Source: Patiria miniata (taxonomy: Eukaryota > Echinodermata > Asteroidea > Valvatida > Asterinidae). From it: a stretch of DNA of 64,000 bases. The notes beneath the pieces were generated by a model, which searched no databases, was not told the DNA's origin, and was given only the letters and a program-made list of their open reading frames with translations. The stretch is from positions 17,423,162 to 17,487,161 of the forward strand of contig NW_024037072.1 of the NCBI RefSeq assembly GCF_015706575.1. The letters run 5' to 3'. This document shows, piece by piece, positions 11,901 through 20,973 of this stretch; within the stretch, counting starts at the first letter, position 1, and every line of letters begins with the position of its first letter. Made by a program: the position numbers and the translations under genes.

Positions 11901-13215
11901 GGAAAGCATCGGAGCAGTCCTGTCACAGATACAAGAAGGAGAAGAACGGGTAATCGCTTATGCGAGTAGGACTCTTTCCCGTCCTGAAAGAAACTACTGT
12001 GTGACTCGCCGAGAGCTTTTGGCAGTCGTCTTCTACCTCAAGCACTTTAAACAGTACTTGTATGGGAGAAAGATTACCATCCGTACTGATCATGCCGCAT
12101 TACGCTGGCTGGTCAACTTCAAAGACCCGGAAGGACAGGTAGCCCGCTGGCTACAAGTGATTGGAGAGTACAACGACGAGATCATTCACCGCCCAGGCAA
12201 GAAACATGGCAATGCGGACGGTTTGTCGCGCAAGCCTTGTAGTCAGTGTGGCCTGGCGGATGATGTTAAGACAGAGGTTGGAGCCAAAGCTGAAGTAACT
12301 GACATTCTGTCAGGTGAAGACAGTGTAGTACGAGAGGAGAAAATAGTGACCAGGTTGTTGCAAATGGAACCAACCATAACATTGAAGGATATCGCCGAGG
12401 CCCAGCTCCGGGACCCCACACTTTGCGGGATTGTTAACTGCAAGACAGGATCAGAAGAACGTCCGGACTGGAGCTATGCTCAAGCACGAGGCATAGTGGG
12501 CAAGATATACTGGGGGCAATGGGAACGGTTGGAAATAAGGGACTCAGTGCTGTGCCGACGTTGGGAGTCGCATGATGGGCGAGATATTGAGTGGAAGGTG
12601 ATCTTGCCACGAGAATACAGGGAGGTTGTCCTGGAGGAGCTACACGCAGGTGTGACCAGTGGACACTTTGGGGTGGAGCGTACACTGGCGAAAGTGAGGA
12701 CCAGATATTATTGGGCTGGGATGGCGGCGGACGTAAGGTCATTTTGCCGAAGATGCTTGAGGTGCGCCCAGCGGAAATCCCCGCCCAGAAAAAGGCGGGC
12801 ACCTCTTCAACAACACCAGGTGGACATGCCCATGGACAGGGTTGCTTTGGACCTCGTTGGACCATTACCGGAGAGTGAAAGCGGAAACAAGTGGATCCTC
12901 GTAATAGGGGAATACTTCACGAAATGGATGGAGTCATATGCTCTTCCGGACAGCACTGCGGAGACAGTGGCAAAGGCCTTCGTGGAGAAGTTTGTGTGCA
13001 GATTCGGAGTTCCGCACGAACTTCACTCAGACCAAGGAAGGAATTTTGAATCAGAAGTATTTGCAGAGATGTGCAAGATCCTTGGAATTGAGAAAACCCG
13101 AACAGTGGCCTACAATCCGAAATCCGACGGGCTTGTGGAGCGATTTAATCGGACCTTACTAAACACTGTTTCAATGATGATAGACCCTTTCCAAGCACCA
13201 AAAGGATTGGGATAA
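8881..13215 (+). CDS. Gypsy gag-pol polyprotein (to the integrase core)
   Basis: The frame has 1444 residues. A retrotransposon gag capsid-like region lies at about 75-265 and a CCHC zinc knuckle CYGCQGKGHFAKDC at 333-346. Protease has DTG at 426-428. RT has LDLASGYWQI, the PFGLCNAPATF motif and catalytic YLDD at 855-858. RNase H has DTDASG from 1002. Integrase has an HHCC zinc region (about 1255-1295) and the DDE triad D1324, D1384, E1420 with the canonical 35-residue D-E spacing. All catalytic residues are present. The frame stops early: one extra base in a short A-run near 13199-13202 shifts it, and the integrase continues in the next ORF. Gag and pol are fused without a stop between them. 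Confidence 0.96.
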   Translation: MRTMMRNKTYLPQPQSTAQTHPTTDRGGAITPPVEGTPESGGATPTNDKHGDAKEGRPTSPSTPWPLKREERIQSSQQWQDRFGGKAKRPNIVPDRFSGKQPWIDYREHFESCRRVNGWNDEEAAAFLAASLQGSAVKILTNRQGEGQARLYKYTELIGLLNTRFGPGQMAENFLMELRNRHQGPKETLQELGEAVRELATLSYPELTEDSRDRLARGHFSDAIASQSIREGVFRSRPSSLNDAVRAALATENFERIEEQRCGKKDKKCRMGRDEEEYRDTIIADVVDHLKQYYKNMRDEQATEEKSPQPEKRRDTRVYHPRPRRIANPDDRCYGCQGKGHFAKDCTNPTTPAQRRSGNGRQPTLRPKRRLGEQKGQPTMGSEIQQDKTHLNPDDKREIFAPLVVPKQGLYVQGEFRSVTIPFLVDTGTTDTIISEEVYYQIPTERRPPLEQDGIRVVQADGSVMETVGVANMDLRIGRTACPVRAVIAKVKTKGILGMDFLLPTGGTLDFNKCELLLHGEHIRCTTRWGTTLHARVVVAETTVIPPGHEALVQGRVTRDFESGDLGIIEPIEGGGELAQKGLILARTLVDPKEGVLALRLLNPGSRECMVRSGTTAGRLTPVVERDVLQAHAVEPGDENRDVHVPGHLEDLWKRSVENLDPCYHYAVARLLTDFADVFSEGDHDIGRNDWVKHHIDTGETRPVRQRPRRQPLCKQQEIDRQVQDLLKRGLITPSDSPWASNVVLVRKKDGSQRFCVDYRGLNETTIKDAYPVPRIDDTLDALSGARWFSTLDLASGYWQIELDEDAKQKSAFVVRGGLYSWRVMPFGLCNAPATFERLMERVVSGLQWETLLVYLDDVIVYGRSVMEKIQRLREVLQRFRLAGLKLKPKKCFLFKETVKYLGHVVSPAGVSTDPDKIEAIKSWPTPTDVKGVRSFLGLASYYRRFIKGFADVARPLHRLTEKSREFLWDDSCEVAFVTLKNHLQEAPILAYPDPTGDFVLDTDASGESIGAVLSQIQEGEERVIAYASRTLSRPERNYCVTRRELLAVVFYLKHFKQYLYGRKITIRTDHAALRWLVNFKDPEGQVARWLQVIGEYNDEIIHRPGKKHGNADGLSRKPCSQCGLADDVKTEVGAKAEVTDILSGEDSVVREEKIVTRLLQMEPTITLKDIAEAQLRDPTLCGIVNCKTGSEERPDWSYAQARGIVGKIYWGQWERLEIRDSVLCRRWESHDGRDIEWKVILPREYREVVLEELHAGVTSGHFGVERTLAKVRTRYYWAGMAADVRSFCRRCLRCAQRKSPPRKRRAPLQQHQVDMPMDRVALDLVGPLPESESGNKWILVIGEYFTKWMESYALPDSTAETVAKAFVEKFVCRFGVPHELHSDQGRNFESEVFAEMCKILGIEKTRTVAYNPKSDGLVERFNRTLLNTVSMMIDPFQAPKGLG

Positions 13216-13219
13216 ACAG

Positions 13220-13966
13220 TTGGCGTTTGCTACATGTGCGTACCGGTCTGTTTCCCAGGAGTCAACAGGAGAGACTCCTAATATGCTCATGCTTGGAAGA
13301 GAAGTCAGGCTGCCAGTTGACCTTACCACGCAAACGATTGCAGTGGAGGGCAGGGGGCCCAATACGGACTATGCGGAAAACCTACGCCATCAAATGCAAA
13401 CTGCCCACGACCGGGCGAGGCAGAAGCTTGGGACCAGTGCGAGACATCAGAAGAAGACATACGATAAGAGATTGGCAGGGACTGGTCTCGAGGAAGGCCA
13501 ATTTGCATGGTTGTACGTCCATGCTAAGAAGAAGGGAGTTTCCCCCAAGCTAACATCTCGTTGGGAAGGCCCATATCTGATACTCACGAAATTGTCGGAC
13601 GTTACTTACAGGATCCAGAAGAAGCCTAGGGGAAAGATGCAAGTAGTGCACTTTGATCGACTGAAACCCTACCAGGGTCCACAACTACAACCCTGGGAGC
13701 ACCGCCCAAGGAAGGAGGTAGCAAATGAAGGCGTGACCCATGATGACCAGGCAGTACCGTTGCATGAGGCTAATAATCGAGATGAACCAGAGGTGACTCC
13801 AGTTCAGGATTCCAGTGGGGGTGGAAACTTAGAAGGAAGCTCCGAAGCTTCCAACAACTTGGCCCCTGAACCACCAGTGATGGAGGATAGTGACCAGAAC
13901 AACGGCACAGCGCTTCCGAGACGTAACCCGGCTAGGATACGGAAGTTACCTTGCCGTTTCCGATAG
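13220..13966 (+). CDS. Gypsy integrase C-terminal part (after frame break)
   Basis: This continues the integrase in the neighbouring frame. It starts with the alpha-helical end of the core (TPNMLMLGREVRLPVDL) and has a GPY/F-type module (SRWEGPYLILTKL near residue 115), then a hydrophilic tail ending RNPARIRKLP. The GPY module is usual for Gypsy integrases and helps in target interaction. The single-base frame break before it is the only obvious defect in pol, so the copy may have been active until recently. The break could also be a sequencing error in a homopolymer. Confidence 0.85.
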   Translation: MAFATCAYRSVSQESTGETPNMLMLGREVRLPVDLTTQTIAVEGRGPNTDYAENLRHQMQTAHDRARQKLGTSARHQKKTYDKRLAGTGLEEGQFAWLYVHAKKKGVSPKLTSRWEGPYLILTKLSDVTYRIQKKPRGKMQVVHFDRLKPYQGPQLQPWEHRPRKEVANEGVTHDDQAVPLHEANNRDEPEVTPVQDSSGGGNLEGSSEASNNLAPEPPVMEDSDQNNGTALPRRNPARIRKLPCRFR

Positions 13967-14064
13967 GATTGCCAAGAGAGAGAGAGAGAGAGAGAAAGAA
14001 TAAGGACTGTAAATAGCTGCATGGAGAAAGCAGAACTATAGTGTTTATATTTGATTGCAACTTA

Positions 14065-14096
14065 TTTTGTGTTTTTGTGTGTTTTCCCCATTGCAG
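14065..14096 (+). promoter_or_regulatory. Candidate 3' splice site before the Gypsy third ORF
   Basis: A T-rich tract ending TTTTCCCCATTGCAG (AG at 14095-14096) lies 7 bases before the ATG at 14104. It is a strong match to a metazoan acceptor and could allow expression of the third ORF from a spliced subgenomic RNA, as retroviral env genes are expressed. No donor has been assigned. Confidence 0.5.
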
Positions 14097-14103
14097 TCGA
14101 ACA

Positions 14104-14745
14104 ATGGAGAAGCCCAGACGGCAGGAGAAGAGAACATTTGCCTGTGAGGAGTGTGAAGAGAAGTTCAACCAGAGGAGGAGCCTCTACCGACACATGCAGA
14201 TAGCGCATGGTCCAAAGTTGTATTGCTGGTGTTTGCAATGCGATTTCTATTGCAACAGGAAAGATAACATGAGGAGGCACTACCGTCAGGAACATCCAAC
14301 TCAAGTTACTGAAGTGGAATCAATCTTGCTGGAGACGGAAACAGAAAGGAAGGACCGCAAACGCAAAGAGACAATATCAGGAGGGACAACACATCACCGT
14401 AACCCACCCAAGAGGGTTAGCAGCGCACAGACCGAACGTGATCTTGGAGATGCCACCAGTTGGGAAGAGGTGGGAGAGATGCTGCGAAATGAGAAACGGG
14501 CGAGAGCACCGGCGGCTTGCAGCAAGTGCCCAGAGGAGCAACCGCACACACAGGTGAAGCGAAGGAGAGTGGCTGACACGCCAGTGGAATCTCCTTGCAC
14601 CGTCGAGGACTTTAGGCACGTCCTGGAGGAACCCTTGAATCTGACATGCCCCCTTAACGTCCAGTGCCCCTGCCGAAATCTCGTTGTCACCTGCTTCTTT
14701 GTCGCTGGTGATAGAGGAAACAGCGACTCCTCGTGGGCCACCTAG
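14104..14745 (+). CDS. Gypsy third ORF, C2H2 zinc-finger protein (part 1)
   Basis: This 213-residue frame starts at ATG 14104. It begins with two C2H2 zinc fingers: CEECEEKF..HMQIAH and CLQCDFYC..HYRQEH, each C-x2-C-x12-H-x4-H. A basic, low-complexity region follows (RKDRKRKE, later VKRRR, possibly a nuclear localisation signal). Zinc fingers suggest nucleic-acid binding. I know of no standard Gypsy gene of this type in this position, where env is usual. The motif RDLGDATSW recurs as RDLGDCASW in the decayed relative at 27.1-30.2 kb, so the ORF belongs to the family and is not a one-off capture. The end of the frame overlaps part 2, probably by a frameshift. Confidence 0.8.
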   Translation: MEKPRRQEKRTFACEECEEKFNQRRSLYRHMQIAHGPKLYCWCLQCDFYCNRKDNMRRHYRQEHPTQVTEVESILLETETERKDRKRKETISGGTTHHRNPPKRVSSAQTERDLGDATSWEEVGEMLRNEKRARAPAACSKCPEEQPHTQVKRRRVADTPVESPCTVEDFRHVLEEPLNLTCPLNVQCPCRNLVVTCFFVAGDRGNSDSSWAT

Positions 14746-15043
14746 GACAAGTGGCAAACCCCTGGCATTGTTAGAGAGGATGCGCCAGGAAAAAGCAGAG
14801 GATGAAGCCAGCAGCCATCCCGAGGACTCGTCGGAAACCGAGTCACGCCCCAACGCGGAACCAAGAGAACTGCAGTTCCGGCCGGTAGAACCAATGGCCC
14901 TACAAGATGTCCTCCGAGGTCACGTCACCAGAGTTACAGAAATTAGCACTCAGACAACCTTCCAGGATGGGACCAAAGTCAGCGAAACCCGGGTAGAACG
15001 AATCTACGAAGTTAATTTTGACCAGCTATTCGAGAAGAAATAG
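14645..15043 (+). CDS. Gypsy third ORF, C-terminal part
   Basis: The frame is open from 14645 to the stop at 15043. It is +1 relative to the zinc-finger frame and overlaps it by about 100 bases. It has an acidic centre (EDEASSHPEDSSETES) and ends in a compact domain of about 45 residues containing HVTRVTEISTQT and YEVNFDQLFEKK. A homologous tail is readable on the minus strand at 28303-28548 (KVKKVIENTTTIRY...YHLEFEHDFQ), which shows selection or shared descent for this segment. The two frames probably once formed one protein of about 300 residues; a programmed shift is also possible. The function of the tail domain is unknown. Confidence 0.65.
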   Translation, partial: HAPLTSSAPAEISLSPASLSLVIEETATPRGPPRTSGKPLALLERMRQEKAEDEASSHPEDSSETESRPNAEPRELQFRPVEPMALQDVLRGHVTRVTEISTQTTFQDGTKVSETRVERIYEVNFDQLFEKK

Positions 15044-15484
15044 TCTTCAAGGCCAACCCTACCAGATGTTGCAGTTCTTCGATTTCCACTTGTTTTGTTG
15101 AAGTTACTAGTTCAAAAGAAAAGAAATGTTTTTGTAGAAAAGATCGTTCCCTAAAATTTGTTGGTCAGAGACTTTCCTCGTTTATATAACGTTTTGATAA
15201 ACTAAATTTATGAGGAAACAGTGTCCTAAGTTATGAGACACTATGAGGCGACATGGGGCACTTGATGTTAGTCCACTTAAATTATTGATGGCGAAAAAGT
15301 GAGATAATTTAGAGACGTCGCCATGTTCTGTTTAGAAGCCGATCATTTTGAATAAATAAGTTTTTAGTGTTACTAATTTTGACTGCTAATTTTCTTTGTG
15401 CATAATTAAGTAGCAATTGCTAATGTTTGTAGTGATTTGTGTCAGCTGATTCTGAACGGGACGTTCAGGCTTAAAAGGAAGCTG
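15044..15484 (+). other. Gypsy 3' noncoding segment with polypurine tract
   Basis: No open frame is seen. A purine-rich AAAAGGAAG lies a few bases before the 3' LTR (about 15473-15481) and is the likely plus-strand primer. Confidence 0.55.
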
Positions 15485-16320
15485 TGTAACATTTGAGCAA
15501 TTGACATAATTTGTTTTGACTTGGCGCGCCATAGAAAGCGTTAGACGCGCAATTAGTTTGTCGCCGCCAGCGGGCAAGTCAGTTGGTGAACGCTACTCGT
15601 GCGGGAAGGACCAACCAAGTTACCGGAGCGTCAATCCAAGGAGGCGAAAGGGCGTACTGCAGTAAGTATATGTGCCTACCTACCTTTAGCGTGGGGCATA
15701 TAGCTGAGCCATAGGCGCGACTGTTGGCCGGACGCCTCGAGGGACGACGTACGCTAGCGAGCGTACATCTACTGAGGCGTCGGTCCGAGCACTGAGGCGC
15801 AGGGCTGCTGTAGGTGCCGGTGGAGGCGTAAGGACTCATCGAGGAGTTACACGCTCCATATAAACCAGGCTCACGAGGAGCCTACCCCTTTGAGGCCCGA
15901 GGAGGCGAGAGGCGTTGCCGAGGGAACAACTGTGCGCGACATTTAGCAGTTCATAAATGCGGCACTTGCGTGGTGGATAAGTGCAAACTAGAGGCGCTAT
16001 AACACCCACTAGAGGCGCCATAACACTCCATTGAGGCGCTATTAAGGGCTTATTGAAGTAAATCACTCTAATCATAATAATTGATCTAATTAAATAAATC
16101 AGTGAAACCTTCTTCTTTTGTCATTGCGTCACAGTTATTTTTACATGTTTGTCAGTCTGTATTGTCTGTCTGGAAGTCAGCGATCAGTGAGTAGACTGAG
16201 TATACGTGGTGGTATATTTCCAACCGAACGGACCTGCACCTCGGCGCTGTTAGGGTTACTCGCCTTACCCGCGAGTGTTCGCCGAGGACAACCGACCTGG
16301 CAATAGTTAAATCCGCCACA
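15485..16320 (+). repeat. Gypsy 3' LTR
   Basis: This 836-bp LTR is nearly identical to 7413-8249. The differences noticed are G/T in AGCGGAGC versus AGCTGAGC, G/T in GGGCGTATT versus GGGCTTATT, and a T-run change before CATGTTTG. AATAAA is at 16093-16098. Confidence 0.97.
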
Positions 16321-16324
16321 ATAC

Positions 16325-17636
16325 CATAAGGTTTGGTATTTGTCATCATGGTGTAACTACCTTTGCTATAACGGCTTACAGAGGACTTCGGAACATTCTT
16401 GTTTGTTACAACATGTCTGTCCTTTGGCCTACTCAATGCACCATACACAGGATCATTAGCTTCTTCAGCTGCGTCTTCTACAAATTCTACCAAATCCCCT
16501 ATTTGGGGTGACCTGTCATTTTTCTTTCTGAATACCCTAACCTGCTTGATCCATCGGTTACGGAGGTAACTTAGTAGTTTCTCAATCAAAGTAACCAACA
16601 CTTTCTGAGTATTTACTTCCTGAATGTAACCCATGGCATTAAGGGTCTCCCTACAGGTTTTCAAATCATCTGCATACTCCCTTCGTGCTTTCTTGTCATG
16701 TGGGCTAATACTACTACCCTCAGTAACTTTGTTCACCCAAGCTTCAGCAATTGTGTAATTGTTACCAAACCTTTCCTTAAGCAAGGCCTTGGCCTTCTTA
16801 TACCCTTTATGTGGCTGCATTACAGAACAACACTGTATCACTTTCTTTGCCTTACCAGTACAGTACTGTAACAACCGAATCAACGTAGCACTGTCCTCCA
16901 AATTGGAGTTGTCCACACTGTTCTCAAAGGATCTTATGAATGCCCAATACTGCAAGGGATCTCCATCGTATGTCAAAAATTCTGCTTTCGGCAGCTGTAT
17001 CACCTCAAGCAGCCGTTAATGCTGCTTTTTACCCTGCTGCACCAGTTCCAGAACCGTTGTTTCACTGTTCTTGTGCGCGCTGTCAGGTTCCACTGTCTTG
17101 ACTGAATACACTGTCTTGACTGGATCCACTGTCTTGTCCGGTTCTGGTGTCTTGTTTGGATCCACTGTCGTCTCAGCCTCTGGCTTCGTATCTGGTTCCT
17201 TCGTTCCGTCGAACTCCAACTTCGTGGTTTGACATGCTAGAGATGTATCCACTACTTCAGGTGTACTCTGTGGGGGTGTCGCAATCTGCATTTTACTCTT
17301 GTTTGATGCGTGTGCTGAGAAGGTATCTGCCATAGCCAACTTTGTTTTCAGGGCCAAGTGTCTCTTTCTTTGATGAAGCTTTAACTCTTCGTCTTCAAGG
17401 GCTTGCAGCTGATGCGACATGGCCGCTTCTGCTTCTAAAGCAACCTTTCTGGCAGCTGCTTTCACTCTGGCACCGGTCACTGATGTTGATGTCCTGCTGA
17501 CCTTTGATCTGCATTGACTCACAGAATCTTACAGACGAATGAGGTCATCATGTCCACCTGTGTCTGATGTGGCCCCATGCTCTGATGCTGAACGGCTTTC
17601 ACCGTGACGTGACGTGCCTGTCTCAGTAGTACTCAT
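16325..17636 (-). pseudogene. BEL/Pao gag N-terminal and DUF1759-like part
   Basis: One minus-strand frame runs from ATG 17636 to the Gypsy junction, with TAA stops at 17529-17531 and 17016-17018. The N-terminal part is low complexity, including repeats of the DPVKTV/EPDKTV type. From about 17000 it has the DUF1759 region typical of BEL gag (LPKAEFLTYDGDPLQYWAF, then LLKERFGNNYTIAEAW). It is cut at 16325 by the Gypsy insertion and resumes at 7412 with the zinc knuckle. Both stops lie in otherwise consistent frame, so they look like point mutations. Confidence 0.88.
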
Positions 17637-17674
17637 GACGATGTCCAAATCTTAAAGCCCAGTCATTAAACTCA

Positions 17675-18309
17675 TGTAAAGGATGGCACTTAAAAGTTCC
17701 AGTGAACTTGACTTTGTAATGACGAATGGTTAGTACACAATCATGTATCAGCAACAGCAACTCGCATCTTTAATTACGTATCTCACGTAGACACGAAACA
17801 TGGAGCATGAAGCACGTAACACGTAACACGGTTTAATCTACATAAACAAAACAAAGAATAACAAATACAAATCAGGATTGAAACACAAAAACAATATTAC
17901 AAATGTCCAGTTAGTGATAAATTAGCTGTAGCACATGTTCGAATCTCGTGTAATGTTGTATATTAAAGTCTATATGTGCACATTTTACATGACACTTTTA
18001 CACAAATTTTCCCCAATAAATTAACCCAGAATTATTACTATTATCCCACAAATATCTAGATGACCATGTTCTATATATGTCTAACAATCATATAAAAGGA
18101 TTTAGAAATTATTAAACTTGTCCAAAACAACAAATTGTCTGACGAAAAGTGACGTTGACGAGAAAAGTTTGACGTTATCTAAACGTGTTGACCCAACTGA
18201 CTTGTTTTACGGTGGTGTGCAATAGCGCCCTCTCTTGACGAAGAATACAGATACACAAAAAAGTTAACCTAATTAGCATATTACACAAACGAAACATTCT
18301 GACCCAACA
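17675..18309 (-). repeat. BEL/Pao LTR (5' LTR in element orientation)
   Basis: This 635-bp repeat pairs with 2412-3058. It starts TGTAAAGG and ends ACCCAACA, and is followed by the GAGTA target copy at 18310-18314. Confidence 0.93.
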
Positions 18310-19165
18310 GAGTAGATGTATCCGGGGTGAAGCCAGCGCATATGGTGTCGATCTTGCTAATGAAGAATTGCCCGAAAAACTGTACCAGCGTTTTATCACA
18401 GCCATGGGAGGGAAAAGCGATTGTCTGCTTTCGATTCAGGAGTTTATTGGCGACACTGAAGAGTCGTTTGGAGTCATTGTCACGATCATGGATGATATGG
18501 TTGTAGTGAGCACGTTTTGACTTGCGTACAAGGGAGATGACATGTTGTCGCTGCTGCCGGTACAATTGACGATCAATTTCTAGCCTGGAAGAGCGCCACT
18601 TTCGCTCGAGTCGTTTGCGCTTGCTCCTCTCCTGACCTATTTCATTGTTATACCAAGGAGTACGGACCTTGATAGATGTAGTTCTGGTGGCGCATATGTA
18701 TCCAAGAACTGTCCAAGTGTGGCATTGTATTGGTCAACGGCTTCGTAGACAGTAGAAACATGCGACGAAATGTCATGCTGACGGAGATCGTCGGCAAAGT
18801 CCTTTCTGTATTGCATGTTCCTCACTGTAATTTGTGTGAGAGTTGGGCATGGCTTGCGAACATGCGGGCAACAGGAAATGGCTGAATGGTCAGAGATGCC
18901 TGGCAAAAGTTGGAGGTCTGAAAAAAATTTGTTTTTCAGAAGTGCGGGAGATGAAGACGTCTAAGATGTGACCACGTTCATGGGTTGGCGATTGAATATA
19001 CTGGGAAAGACTATGTGCTTTCAGTAAGTCGTTGAACGTCTTTGTATTGGACGCTTCCAGATTGCCAAGGTGAATGTTAAGGTCACCACAAATCACAAGC
19101 GGTGCAGGTCTGAAGATATAGCCTAGAGACATCCTGCCGTTGATACTGCATCGGAGGTACATCCG
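18310..19165 (-). pseudogene. LINE endonuclease end and RT start (5' half of the split LINE)
   Basis: The minus strand shows the APE-type endonuclease motif PLVICGDLNIHLG near 19090, then a GHILDVFIS segment. Next comes the linker before RT with SKRAHYNHIIHD and FSVANKLLNRKQ near 18500-18400. The next expected segment resumes at 2411 across the BEL insertion. The copy is truncated at about 19165 in the middle of the endonuclease, as is common for 5'-truncated LINEs. Confidence 0.87.
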
Positions 19166-19439
19166 ATGCATCACTAGAAAATTATGTAAAACAAATCCTA
19201 CTTTTTACCCTTCTTAGTAAATGTTTGAACCAAACTAGTTTTTGTAATAGCTCTAACCTCTAGAGGTGGACAAGTTTAACTTGTGTATTTAAATACAGAA
19301 TGGATAATCGTCTAAATTATCCATTGAGGCCATGGCATGTAAATCTGCCTGGGGGTCAGGTACATGTATTTCCATATACAAAATACCATGTGGGGTAAGT
19401 TGATACACTGTAGAGGAAATGGTGCAGAAGAAACGCATC

Positions 19440-19995
19440 TAAAAAATAATAAGAAGAGGAAGAAGAAAAGATTTATATAGCGTCCAATCCATCGAAAAAA
19501 ACAATGCTCCAGGGCGCATTGCACTCTTTGAAAATCCCTTTAAACACAAAGTAATTATTAGAATTAACATGAAAAATGTAAAAAAAAATCAGTTTAAAAT
19601 CAGCATGAAATTACAAACAAAAAATGACAAGCAAATATAGAAATATACAATATTTTAAAATACAAGGGTAAGTAAATGTAAAACAGACCAGCTGTGACCA
19701 CTTATGCAATAAAATGTTTGTTAAAAGAGACATACACCAAAACTTAACTCCTAAAGAAAAATAAAGAATGGAAAATAAGTGCTTACAGAAACCTTCAGGG
19801 GATAGTAAAAACCACAACAACTACAAATACATATGTCTATAAGATCATAAAAAATGCCTTTCGGAAGAAATAAGTTTTCAGCCCGGATTTAAAAACATCG
19901 ATACTCTCTGTTTCCCTGAGGCACGAGTTCAGCTGGTTCCATAATTTAGGGGCAATGGCGGAAAAAGCTCTATCCCCAAATGTGCATTATCAAAT
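19440..19995 (-). pseudogene. 3' end of a second CR1/L2-like LINE
   Basis: The minus strand reads FGDRAFSAIAPKLWNQLNS then DVFKSGLKTYFFRKAF, the conserved C-terminus of CR1/L2 ORF2. An untranslated tail follows that reaches a GGACGCTATATAAAT motif and an A/G-rich microsatellite (about 19441-19475). The orientation is the same as the split LINE but it is a separate copy, because this segment is not contiguous with its coding part. Confidence 0.8.
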
Positions 19996-20586
19996 ACTTC
20001 ATATACACAACGCATGCGGCTGGCTTGTTTCCGATATATTGATTGGGTAAATCATTGTATCTGAACATGTTCCCCAGCGTCCACACTTGACATTGCATAA
20101 ATGCAAGCTTGATAGTGTTTGGTACCAGACTATCCTTTCCAGACACCAGTGCCTTGCCTTTCGACGTGTTATACATATCCAGTTCATTCAATCAAGAAAA
20201 GCTGTGACAAAAATGGAAACTTTACACTGTGAGGTTAGCAGTACCTCGAAATGTATTTTCAATATTAATTAGGTTACTCGTGATTCGGACTCGGACTCGA
20301 CCTACATGACTCAGGACTTGAACTCGGACTCGGGAGAGGTGACTCCGACTCAGACTCGGACTCAATGTTTGGTGACTCGAATAAAAGTCTTCTACTAAGT
20401 GTGAAAATGTCAGGTAATTTGTGTAATATGTTCACAAGTTATGCCTATTTTAATGCAAACATCGCAGTGATGGACAGCTGTCCACTAATGACTAATTTCG
20501 GTTCCAATACAATGAAACAAAGGATTTTTACAGTATTCACGAATGAACGAAAATTTGCACAGAAAAACATATCAAATTCACCATCA
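19996..20586. other. Unassigned; short GGACTC-type repeat at 20272-20375
   Basis: No gene was recognised. About 100 bases (20272-20375) consist of degenerate ACTCGGACTC repeats, similar in kind to the GAGTC arrays at 38 and 44 kb, but without recognisable transposon ends. Confidence 0.5.
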
Positions 20587-20744
20587 TTATTTCAGAAAAA
20601 ATCTATATATTAAAAACACAGAATCGGACAATAAAAGTAATGATTCAGTCTTGACAAAAACCATTCTCATTTGTATCTGAATGCCTGTTTGTAATCTTTG
20701 ATTCTCAACTAGCTCGATAGCTTCAAATGGCATTCCATGGAAAG
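20587..20744 (-). CDS. Possible downstream exon of the CUB/Ig gene (weak)
   Basis: A good acceptor (TGTTTTTGCAG) precedes 20744, and the frame that fits a phase-1 join with the Ig exon stays open for about 50 codons to a stop at 20587. The peptide has no domain I recognise and no clear membrane segment. This rests only on splice site and phase, so it may be chance. Confidence 0.25.
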
Positions 20745-20973
20745 CTGCAAAAACAGATTGTTTTAGCAAAATATGCATATTGTTCAAACCATGGATTAAG
20801 TTCATTTTCTGTTTCAAATGAGAGGAAGAACATGCTCGTCGCGTCGTTGATGAGTTAGATTTAATTGCTTTTAAGAAAAATCATTAATTCAGTTTACTTT
20901 CTTTTTGACTCACCCTGTGGCGCTATACCATTTTTTTCATTTTTTTTATTTAAGGTCAGTGATTAAGTGTTAC

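Larger units (their letters stand above)
7413..16320 (+). mobile_element. Ty3/Gypsy LTR retrotransposon, young, with an extra zinc-finger ORF
   Basis: This 8.9-kb element is bounded by LTRs of 837 and 836 bp that begin TGTAAC and end CCACA, with a 4-bp target duplication ATAC (7409-7412 and 16321-16324). The order is LTR, primer-binding site, gag coiled-coil ORF, gag-pol (capsid, CCHC, protease, RT, RNase H, integrase), third ORF, LTR. Integrase after RNase H defines Ty3/Gypsy. The LTRs differ by roughly three substitutions and one single-base indel, so insertion was recent. It sits in the opposite orientation inside BEL gag. Confidence 0.97.
2412..18309 (-). mobile_element. BEL/Pao LTR retrotransposon, minus strand, interrupted by Gypsy
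   Basis: The element is bounded by two related direct repeats (2412-3058 and 17675-18309) that start TG and end CA. It is flanked by a 5-bp target duplication GAGTA (2407-2411 and 18310-18314), the size usual for BEL/Pao. On the minus strand it encodes a DUF1759-type gag, a CCHC region, a DSGS protease, an RT with YVDD, RNase H and integrase. All frames carry stops or frameshifts, and an 8.9-kb Gypsy element sits in gag. The LTRs differ much more than those of the nested Gypsy, which fits the insertion order. It interrupts a LINE. Confidence 0.95.

Noticed and set aside
9106..12865. Antisense open frames inside gag-pol (for example 10132-10542 and 12434-12865)
   Set aside because: They are shadows of the well-supported plus-strand polyprotein with no domains of their own.
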